Source: an uncultured Gemmatimonadota bacterium | Lineage (GTDB): Bacteria; Gemmatimonadota; Gemmatimonadetes; Gemmatimonadales; GWC2-71-9 | Reading direction: 5' to 3' | Length of the DNA stretch: 18,752 nt | Assembly: GCA_946887295.1 (NCBI GenBank) | Contig: CAMPKP010000056.1 | Span: forward strand, 1 to 18,752 | In this document: one piece after another, positions 7,764-14,042 of the stretch | How positions within the stretch are numbered: the stretch's first letter is position 1 | Layout: every line of letters starts with the position of its first letter | Position numbers and translations under genes: made by a program | The notes under the pieces: model-generated | The model's database searches: none | The model's input: only the letters and a program-made list of their open reading frames with translations | What the model was told of the DNA's origin: nothing

Positions 7764-7913
7764 ATGGACAGCTCCAAGAGCCAGTTCCGCATCGAGTTGA
7801 CTCCCGAGCAGAAGGACAAGGTCCGCAGCGCCACCGGGAAGGACGCCGAGGCGGTCGAGCTTTCCGTCGAAGAGCTGGAGGAGAGGATCGCCCCCCGGAA
7901 GAAGCAGCTCTAA
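7764..7913 (+). CDS. 49-residue charged peptide, candidate substrate or precursor of the adjacent PqqD/M50/HlyD system
   Basis: A strong ribosome-binding site, GGAGGG at 7754-7759, sits 4 bp before the ATG and supports translation. The peptide begins MDSSKSQFRIELTPEQKDKV, has a central GKDAEAVELSVEELEERIAP segment and ends RKKQL. It has no Cys, Trp or Tyr, no signal peptide and no membrane segment. It should be mostly helical and highly charged. I do not recognise a named family. It stands first in a unit whose later product has a PqqD-like domain, a fold known to bind leader peptides of ribosomally made natural products, and a membrane protease. It may thus be a substrate, leader-like precursor or regulator. 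There is no obvious modifiable core, so a classical RiPP role is uncertain. Confidence 0.72.
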   Translation: MDSSKSQFRIELTPEQKDKVRSATGKDAEAVELSVEELEERIAPRKKQL

Positions 7914-7932
7914 GCAGCCTTCCGGATGGCTT

Positions 7933-7969
7933 GAAGCGCCGGCACCGGGTCATCGGGCGCCGGCGCTTC
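7933..7969 (+). terminator. Strong hairpin between peptide gene and GAF-HlyD gene
   Basis: A perfect 11 bp inverted repeat, GAAGCGCCGGC (7933-7943) and GCCGGCGCTTC (7959-7969), encloses a 15-base loop. It begins 20 bp after the peptide stop. No T-run follows, so it is not a canonical intrinsic terminator. It could be a partial terminator or an mRNA-stabilising 3' end that lets the short peptide message outnumber the downstream genes, an arrangement common for small-peptide operons. Confidence 0.5.
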
Positions 7970-8024
7970 GCGCGTCGAGAGTCCGTCCTCTTTCGGAACC
8001 GCGCCGCGCGCCACATACTCTGGC

Positions 8025-9968
8025 ATGACCGACCTGCTTGGCGTCCCCCCGGTTTCGCAGGAGGAGTTGCGCCGCGAGGTCGAGCGTCTACGCCTGCTGC
8101 ACTCCATCACGCTCGAATTCAACGCCACGCTCGACTTCGACGAGCTGCTCCCCCGGGTGTTCGACCGGGTGATGACCGCCCTGGGAGCCGAGGGAGGCTC
8201 GCTCTGGATCGCCGAGGGCGACATGCTGCACTGCCGCCTCGCGGTCGGTGGGGCGGCGGCGTCCCGGCTGGTCGGCGCCCAGATGCCGGTGGGCACCGGG
8301 TTCGTGGGCGACGTGGCGCAGAAGCAGCGCACCACGATGGTCATGGAGGCGGTGCGCGATCCGCGCTTTCAGGAGGCCACCGACAGCACCGAGGAGTCCG
8401 TCGCCAGCACCGTCATGGCCACTCCCATGGTGGCCGGCGGCGTGACCGTCGGCGCCATCCAGGTGGTCAACAAGCGGACCGGCAGCGGAGTCTTCAACGA
8501 GCAGGACAAGGAGCTGCTCGAAGGGCTCGCGGCCGCGGCCGGGAGCGCGCTGCGCAATGCGCGGCTGCACGGGGCGGAGCGGCGCGCCCACGACCTCGCC
8601 CTGCTGCTCGAGATCAGCCGCGAGATCACCGCCACCCTGGATCTGGACCGGGTGCTCCAGTCGGTGGTGAATCTCGCCTCCCGCGCGCTGAGCTTCGATC
8701 GCGGAGCCGTAGCGCTCTACGAGAAGGGCCGCTGCGAGATCCGCGCGGTCGCCGGACAGGAAACGGTGGATCCCGACGATCCCCGCCTGCGGGACCTCGT
8801 GGCCCGGGCCGAGTGGGCGGCGGGACGAGGCGAGCCGCTCTACCTCACCGATGCCGAGGACCCCGCATCGGACGCCGAGCGGCTGTTCGTGACGGTGTTC
8901 GGCCAGGATCTCGCGGCCGACAAGGTGCGGAGCGCCCTGTACCTCCCGCTCAAGGACGAGGAGGGGGTGCTCGGGGTTCTCGTCTTCGAATCGGGAGATG
9001 CCGATTTCGCGGCCGAGACCCAGCGGGAAGTCGCCGCCATTCTCGCCAACCAGACCGGGGTCGCGCTGCGCAACGCGCAGCTCTATCACCAGGTTCCGAT
9101 GGTGGACGCGCTGGGCGCACTGGCGGCGCGCAAGCAGGCGCTGCTGGCGCTCCCGCGCCGGCGGCTCCAGGTGTACGCCGGCGCGGCCATTCTCCTCCTG
9201 GCCGGACTCACGCTGATCCGATGGCCCTTCCGGGTGCCGGGGGAGGCGCCGGTGCTGCGTCCCAGCGGATACACTCCGGTCCGCGTGCTGGTGGAGGGAA
9301 CAGTGGAGCGGGTCGCGGTCCGCGAAGGGGCGGAGGTGCGGCGGGGCGACCTTCTCGCCGTCCTCCGCGCCACGCCGCTCGCGGCCGAGCGGGAGGGAGC
9401 CGCGGCCGATGCGGCGACCGCCGACCGGCTCGCGGCGCAGGCCGCGAGCCGAGGCGACCCAGCCGAGGAGCGGCTCCATCGCATCAGGGGCGAGGCGCTT
9501 CGGCGCGAGCTGGCCCTGCTGGACGAGCAGCTCGCTTTGAGGACCGTGCGGGCACCCGCGGCTGGGCTGGTGCTGACGCCCCGGCTGGACGAGCGCACCG
9601 GGAGCTCGCTTTCCGAGGGAGACCAGCTGCTCGTGCTGGGCCGGACCGATACGCTCGAGCTCGAGTTCGGCGTGGCGCAGCAGGACATCCTCCGGGTCCG
9701 GCCGGGCCAGGACGTCCGGCTGCGGGTGGATGCGCTGCCCACCCGAACCTTCGAGGGCCGGGTGACCTCGATCGCACAGTTGCCGATGGAGCGGGACGGG
9801 GAGGTCATGTACCCGGTGCGGGCCGCGGTCGCCAACTCGGACGGACTCCTCAAGCCCGAGATGGCCGCGCACGCGCGGGTGCTCACCGATCCGGCGTCCA
9901 CGCTCACCAGGGCACTGCGGGCGCCGGCACGCTGGATCCGTCTGACGTGGTGGAGGATCTGGTCATGA
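8025..9968 (+). CDS. GAF-GAF-transmembrane-HlyD fusion protein
   Basis: This 647-residue protein has four parts. Residues about 20-170 form a GAF domain (ALGAEGGSLWIAEG, VGTGFVGDVAQ, ATPMVAGGVTVGAIQVVNK). Residues about 190-345 form a second GAF domain (ALSFDRGAVALYEKGRCEI, YLPLKDEEGVLGVLVFESG). One membrane helix lies at about 383-401 (YAGAAILLLAGLTLIRWPF). From about 410 an HlyD-like adaptor part follows, with two lipoyl-like half motifs (VEGTVERVAVREGAEVRRGD and VRAPAAGLVLTPRLDERTG) and a beta-barrel ending EMAAHARVL. GAF domains sense small ligands in the cytoplasm and the adaptor would sit in the periplasm, so the protein could couple sensing to export. No clear ribosome-binding site precedes the ATG; GGAACC at 7995-8000 and TACTCT at 8016-8021 hint at a local promoter. 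The stop overlaps the next start (ATGA). Confidence 0.88.
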   Translation: MTDLLGVPPVSQEELRREVERLRLLHSITLEFNATLDFDELLPRVFDRVMTALGAEGGSLWIAEGDMLHCRLAVGGAAASRLVGAQMPVGTGFVGDVAQKQRTTMVMEAVRDPRFQEATDSTEESVASTVMATPMVAGGVTVGAIQVVNKRTGSGVFNEQDKELLEGLAAAAGSALRNARLHGAERRAHDLALLLEISREITATLDLDRVLQSVVNLASRALSFDRGAVALYEKGRCEIRAVAGQETVDPDDPRLRDLVARAEWAAGRGEPLYLTDAEDPASDAERLFVTVFGQDLAADKVRSALYLPLKDEEGVLGVLVFESGDADFAAETQREVAAILANQTGVALRNAQLYHQVPMVDALGALAARKQALLALPRRRLQVYAGAAILLLAGLTLIRWPFRVPGEAPVLRPSGYTPVRVLVEGTVERVAVREGAEVRRGDLLAVLRATPLAAEREGAAADAATADRLAAQAASRGDPAEERLHRIRGEALRRELALLDEQLALRTVRAPAAGLVLTPRLDERTGSSLSEGDQLLVLGRTDTLELEFGVAQQDILRVRPGQDVRLRVDALPTRTFEGRVTSIAQLPMERDGEVMYPVRAAVANSDGLLKPEMAAHARVLTDPASTLTRALRAPARWIRLTWWRIWS

Positions 9969-10957
9969 GACCGACCGCCTTTCTGCTGACCGGCACGATG
10001 GCCGCCGCACTGGCCTGCGGAACACCCTCGGCGGACGCGGGCGGGAAGCCGGTCCAGGCCGGTGAGCCCGCCAAGAGCGAGCCGACAGCCACCTCCCTCG
10101 TCACGGTCGACACCCTCACGGTCGAAGTGCCGCTGTCGCTTCCCGCGCAGCTCTACGTGGAGCACGACGCGGCGATCTATGCCCGGTCGCAGGGAATCGT
10201 CGAATCCATCCTGGTGGATCTGGGGACCAGAGTCGAGCGCGGCCAGCTGCTCGCGCGGCTGGAGAGCGCCGACCAGTCCATCGCCCTCGCCCAGGCGCGC
10301 GACCGGCACGACGACGCGGTGGTGCAGGCCGAGCGGCAGCGCGCGCTCAAGTCCGCCGGCGTGGTCACGCAGGCCGACTCGGAGCGGGTGGAGCTCGACC
10401 TCCGCGCGGCGACCCTCGCGCTCCAGAAGGCGCAGCGCGATCACGACCTCACGCGGATCGTGGCGCCGTTCACCGGCGTGGTGACCGGCCGCACCGCCCG
10501 GATCGGCCGCCTGGTCGCCGACGGAGATTCCCTGTTTCACCTCACCGCCCTGAGCCCGGTGCTCGCGTCGGTGCGGATTCCCGAGGCCTCCGCGTTCGGC
10601 GTGAAGCTGGGGGCGGAGGCCGACGTGCGGGGTCCGCGGGGAGAGAAGGCCCGGGCGCGCGTCGTGCGCGCCAGCCCCGTCATCGACCCGGCGAGCGGCA
10701 CCCGCGAGGTGGTTCTCCAGCTCGTCGCCGGGGATCGCCTGCCCCCGGGCAGCGGCGTCACTCTGCGGCTGGGCTCGGAGTCCCGGCGGGTGGTCGCCGT
10801 GCCCCGGGAAGCCATCGGTGAGGGATACGCCCTCGTCTGGGACTCGGACCGGACTTCGCTGCGGCAGGTCACCGTGGGCAGCGAGCTGCCGGGCGAGCGG
10901 GTGGAGGTGGTGACAGGCCTGGTTGCGGGGGAGAAGGTGGTCCGGAGCGGGCCATGA
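9965..10957 (+). CDS. Periplasmic adaptor (membrane fusion) protein, probable lipoprotein
   Basis: This 330-residue protein is of the RND-type efflux adaptor family (HlyD/AcrA-like). The N-terminus has a hydrophobic signal and a lipobox-like ALAC ending at Cys18, followed by a flexible Gly/Ser/Ala/Lys stretch. The first lipoyl half is GIVESILVDLGTRVERGQLL and the second is RIVAPFTGVVTGRTARIGRL. Between them lies a short coiled hairpin of about 65 residues, and a beta-barrel and membrane-proximal domain follow, with VVAVPREAI near the end. The lipobox has Ala at -3, so lipidation is likely but not certain. Adaptors of this type normally bridge an inner-membrane pump and a TolC-like channel, yet no pump or channel gene is present here. 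It is joined by ATGA overlaps to both neighbours, so it is surely part of the same unit. Confidence 0.9.
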   Translation: MRPTAFLLTGTMAAALACGTPSADAGGKPVQAGEPAKSEPTATSLVTVDTLTVEVPLSLPAQLYVEHDAAIYARSQGIVESILVDLGTRVERGQLLARLESADQSIALAQARDRHDDAVVQAERQRALKSAGVVTQADSERVELDLRAATLALQKAQRDHDLTRIVAPFTGVVTGRTARIGRLVADGDSLFHLTALSPVLASVRIPEASAFGVKLGAEADVRGPRGEKARARVVRASPVIDPASGTREVVLQLVAGDRLPPGSGVTLRLGSESRRVVAVPREAIGEGYALVWDSDRTSLRQVTVGSELPGERVEVVTGLVAGEKVVRSGP

Positions 10958-13014
10958 GCGAGCGCCCCCGCCTGCGCACCGACCTCATTCTGGTCGAGCA
11001 GACCTACCGCGGCGAGCAGAGCTTCATCGTGAAGGACCCCTCGACCCGGAAGTATTTCCGATTCCGTCCGGTGGAGGTCACCGTCATGCGCGCGCTGGAC
11101 GGCCGGCGCACCCTGGGTGAGGCCGCGGCGGCGCTGATGGAGGAGGGGGTCAAGGTGAGCGCGACCGCCTTGGGCCGCTTCGCCGAGAAGCTCAAGACGA
11201 TGGGCCTCTGCGAGCGAACGCTGCGGGAGAGCTCGGTGCTGCTCATCGAGCGACTTCGGGCCCAGCGGCGCGTCCGGCTGCGCAGCGGCCGCTTCAAGGG
11301 CGACATCCTGCGGCTGCGCTGGTCCATGGGCGATCCCGACCGGTTGATGGACCGCACCATTCCCTATCTGCGCTTCCTCTTCACCCGCCGGTTCCTGACC
11401 ATCTCGGTCGCGCTCTTCGCGGTGTATTTCGTGATACTGGCGCTCAAGTGGTCGGAGTTCATCGGCGCCATGGGGGACGTGTATCTCCTGCGCGCCTCGG
11501 TCGGCGACTACGTCCTCCTGTGGGTGGCGACCACGGGGATCATCGCGGTGCACGAGCTGGCGCACGGCTACACCTGCAAGCACTACGGCGGACAGGTCCA
11601 CGAGATCGGCGTGATGATGTTCTACTTCGACATCGCGTTCTTCTGCAACGTGAACGACGCCTGGACCTTTCCCGAGCTGAAGTCGCGGCTGTGGGTCACG
11701 GCCGCGGGATCGTGGATCGAGATGGTCGTCGCCAGCCTCGCGGCGATCGTATGGTGGGTGGCCGCTCCCGGCACCTTCGTCGCCGATGTCGCGCTCGCGA
11801 TCGTCATGGTCGGCGGGATCGCCGCGGTGCTGGTGAACCTGAATCCGTTGATCCCGCTGGACGGCTACTACGCCCTGAGCGACTGGCTGGAAGTACCCAA
11901 CCTGCGCCGCCGCGCCTTCGCCCACCTCACCTGGATCATCAAGACCAAGTGGCTCGGTCTCGAGCTCGCGATGCCGGCCGCGGACGAGCGGGAGCAACGG
12001 ATCTTCGCCCTGTACGGCACGCTCGCCGCGGCGTACACCGGAATGATCTTCCTGGTCGCGGGCGCGATCGCCTACGGCTGGCTCTCCCGGATTTTCGGGG
12101 CCGTCGGCGTCGCCGCTCTCGTGCTCGTGGTCTGGCTGGTGACCCGGCAGGCTCGCCGGAACCTGAGGCGAGCCGTCGGAGACGCCTGGCGGGAGCTTCG
12201 CGCGAAGTGGACGGCCGGGGGCAAGGGACGCAGGGTCCGGAACGGCCTCACCGCCGTCGCGGCCGCCGTCGCGCTGGCCGGACTGGCCCCCTGGCCCATC
12301 ACCATCACCGGGCCCTTCGTCGTGTCCCCCTCCGGGAGCGCCGTCGTGGTGGCGCCCGACAGCGGCGTGGTATCGGAGGTGCTGGTCCGGGAGGGCAGCA
12401 CGGTCGGCGCCGGAGCTTCCCTGGCGACGATCCGCAACTTCGATCTGGAGCGGGACGCGGCCGCGGCGACCCGGGCGGTGGACTCCCTCGGCGCGCGCAA
12501 GTCGCAGGCACGCGCCCGCGGCCGGGAGGGCGACGTGGCGCGGATCGCCGCCGAGGAGCAGGCCGAGGGCGCCCGGCTCGCGGGCATGCGGGAGCGGGTC
12601 CGATCGCTGTCCATCCGCGCGCCCGGCGAAGGGGTCGTGGCAGACCCCAGGCCTGATACCCTGGTCGGCCGGACGGTCTCGCTGGGTGACACGCTCTTCA
12701 GGCTCGCCGCACCGAGCGGGGTGGAGGCACGCATCGCTCTGGAAGGTGCCGGCGCGTCGATGGCCCGCGCGGGGCAGCGAGTCCGACTGATCGCCCACGC
12801 CGACCCCGCGTTCCGGTTCGAGGGCGCGGTCGCGAGCGTGGCGGCGTCCGCGTCGCACGGCGGCGCGGTGGAGTCCCGGGTGCGACTCGCCGGGGGTGAG
12901 GCCCTGCGCCCCGGCATGACGGGCGAGGCCAGGATAACGCTCAGGCGGTCCAACGGTTGGGCCGCGCTCTGGTGGGCGATCCGGAGCCGGATTCGGACCG
13001 ACGTCCTCCTCTGA
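10954..13014 (+). CDS. PqqD-like/M50 intramembrane metalloprotease/HlyD fusion
   Basis: This 686-residue fusion begins with about 90 residues of PqqD-like winged fold (FRFRPVEVTVMRALDGRRTL, LGRFAEKLKTMGLCE). An M50-type multipass membrane protease follows, with zinc motif HELAHGY (His200, Glu201, His204) and NPLIPLDG (Asn297, Asp303), the third-ligand motif of site-2 proteases. About seven membrane helices lie between residues 146 and 447. From about 450 to the end lies an HlyD-like part with half motifs VVAPDSGVVSEVLVREGSTV and SIRAPGEGVVADPRPDTLVG. It resembles proteins annotated as putative peptide zinc metalloproteases, such as YydH of the yydF peptide locus. All catalytic residues are present. 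Inference: it binds a cytosolic peptide through the PqqD part, cuts it in or at the membrane, and supports its passage. Confidence 0.9.
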   Translation: MSERPRLRTDLILVEQTYRGEQSFIVKDPSTRKYFRFRPVEVTVMRALDGRRTLGEAAAALMEEGVKVSATALGRFAEKLKTMGLCERTLRESSVLLIERLRAQRRVRLRSGRFKGDILRLRWSMGDPDRLMDRTIPYLRFLFTRRFLTISVALFAVYFVILALKWSEFIGAMGDVYLLRASVGDYVLLWVATTGIIAVHELAHGYTCKHYGGQVHEIGVMMFYFDIAFFCNVNDAWTFPELKSRLWVTAAGSWIEMVVASLAAIVWWVAAPGTFVADVALAIVMVGGIAAVLVNLNPLIPLDGYYALSDWLEVPNLRRRAFAHLTWIIKTKWLGLELAMPAADEREQRIFALYGTLAAAYTGMIFLVAGAIAYGWLSRIFGAVGVAALVLVVWLVTRQARRNLRRAVGDAWRELRAKWTAGGKGRRVRNGLTAVAAAVALAGLAPWPITITGPFVVSPSGSAVVVAPDSGVVSEVLVREGSTVGAGASLATIRNFDLERDAAAATRAVDSLGARKSQARARGREGDVARIAAEEQAEGARLAGMRERVRSLSIRAPGEGVVADPRPDTLVGRTVSLGDTLFRLAAPSGVEARIALEGAGASMARAGQRVRLIAHADPAFRFEGAVASVAASASHGGAVESRVRLAGGEALRPGMTGEARITLRRSNGWAALWWAIRSRIRTDVLL

Positions 13015-13100
13015 AGAGAGGGAATTGCGACTTGCGCGCCACGGGCCCCGGCGCGACCATTGGAACATCCCACCACCAGGACCTAGCCATAGCGCGGGAC

Positions 13101-13928
13101 ATGTTGCCGCTGGTCCAGAAGGCCTTCGAGGGTCAGTACCGGGTCGAGCGCGAGATCGGGAAAGGCGGCAATGCCCGGATCTACCTCGCGCGCGACCGCG
13201 AGGATCGCCAGGTCGCCCTCAAGGTCCTGCATCCGGAGCTCCTGGTCAGCGTCGCAGCCGACCGGTTTCTCCGGGAGATCCGGCTTTGCTCCCAGCTCCA
13301 GCATCCGCACATCGCGCACCTGCTCGACTCCGGCGAGCGGGACTGGATCGTGTACTACGTCATGACGTACGTGGAGGGCCCGACCCTGCGCGAGCATCTC
13401 TCCAGCGTGTCCCGGCTCTCGGTCGGCGAGACGGTCCGGCTGGCGGACGACCTGCTCGACGCGCTCGATCACGCGCATGGTCACGGAATCGTCCACCGGG
13501 ACGTGAAGCCGGAGAATGTGGTCATGGCGCCCGCGGGCGCGGTGCTGCTCGATTTCGGGATCGCCCGCGCGGTCGCCGCCTCGGGCAGTGACCGGCTCAC
13601 CCGCTCCGGGATCGCGGTCGGCACCTCGACCTACATGAGTCCCGAGCAGATCACCGCGCTGAAGGAGATCGACCGCCGGAGCGACATCTATTCGCTCGGT
13701 TGCGTGCTCTTCGAGAGCCTGGCGGGACAGCCGCCGTTCATCCACCGGAACGAGGCGGTCGTGCTTCAGCTTCACCTCACCCAGCCGGCGCCGGACTTGC
13801 GCGGACTCCGCCCCGATGCCCCGAAGGAGCTGGTCGAGGGCATCGCGCGCGCGCTCGAGAAGGCGCCCGAGTCCCGCTGGCAGTCAGCCGCGGCGATGCG
13901 GGAGTCGCTGGCGGGGGCCCGGGTGTAG
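13101..13928 (+). CDS. Ser/Thr protein kinase, soluble, kinase domain only
   Basis: This 275-residue protein is almost entirely a bacterial Hanks-type kinase domain. Visible elements are the P-loop IGKGGNARIYLA, the ATP-anchoring Lys41 (VALKVL), the catalytic loop HRDVKPEN (Asp134), DFG at Asp151, GTSTYMSPEQ and DRRSDIYSLGCVLFE. It should be active. It has no membrane helix and no sensor domain, unlike the kinase downstream. The chosen ATG at 13101 gives MLPLVQKAFEGQYRVEREIG, the usual spacing to the P-loop, though its ribosome-binding site is poor. A TTG at 13032 with AGAGGGA about 8 bp upstream is an in-frame alternative adding 23 residues. It begins 86 bp after the M50 fusion gene and could belong to that unit. 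A short GC hairpin (13035-13055) lies in the gap. Confidence 0.88.
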   Translation: MLPLVQKAFEGQYRVEREIGKGGNARIYLARDREDRQVALKVLHPELLVSVAADRFLREIRLCSQLQHPHIAHLLDSGERDWIVYYVMTYVEGPTLREHLSSVSRLSVGETVRLADDLLDALDHAHGHGIVHRDVKPENVVMAPAGAVLLDFGIARAVAASGSDRLTRSGIAVGTSTYMSPEQITALKEIDRRSDIYSLGCVLFESLAGQPPFIHRNEAVVLQLHLTQPAPDLRGLRPDAPKELVEGIARALEKAPESRWQSAAAMRESLAGARV

Positions 13929-14011
13929 CCGACCGGGTTCCTTCAGAAGGTTTCCCACGGAAGATCTCGTGGTTCTCGTATGCCCTCCCGACCCGCAACC
14001 CCTTATGTTCA

Positions 14012-14023
14012 GTGTCCTGACAC
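14012..14023. promoter_or_regulatory. Short palindrome upstream of the second kinase
   Basis: GTGTCCTGACAC is a perfect palindrome with two central bases (GTGTC-CT-GACAC), 19 bp before the preferred GTG start of the second kinase gene. A TATGTT at 14004-14009 just before it could be a -10 element, but no good -35 is seen. If the gene instead starts at 13980, the palindrome is coding. An operator role is speculative. Confidence 0.22.
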
Positions 14024-14042
14024 CCACCCCTTCGAGGCAGTC

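Noticed and set aside
7764..7913. Small peptide as a classical lanthipeptide, sactipeptide or lasso precursor
   Set aside because: It has no Cys, no leader/core boundary such as a Gly-Gly site, and no matching synthetase, radical SAM enzyme or lasso cyclase in the window.
8088..9872. 594-codon minus-strand frame opposite the GAF-HlyD gene
   Set aside because: It is antisense to clear GAF and HlyD motifs, with a low-complexity translation and no ribosome-binding site support.
5861..9964. Very long plus-strand open frame (to 10957) running through the SARP gene and the GAF-HlyD gene
   Set aside because: Only the part from 9965 on (the adaptor protein) has family motifs. The rest is antisense to the SARP gene or out of frame with the GAF-HlyD gene, and is compositionally biased.
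13035..13055. CGCGCC/GGCGCG hairpin after the M50 fusion gene as a terminator
   Set aside because: The stem is only 6 bp with no T-run; such repeats are expected by chance in DNA this GC-rich.
10537..13068. 843-codon minus-strand frame opposite the PqqD-M50-HlyD gene
   Set aside because: It is a shadow of a gene with intact HExxH and NPxxPLDG-type motifs; the translation shows no domain and strong Arg/Gly/Pro bias.
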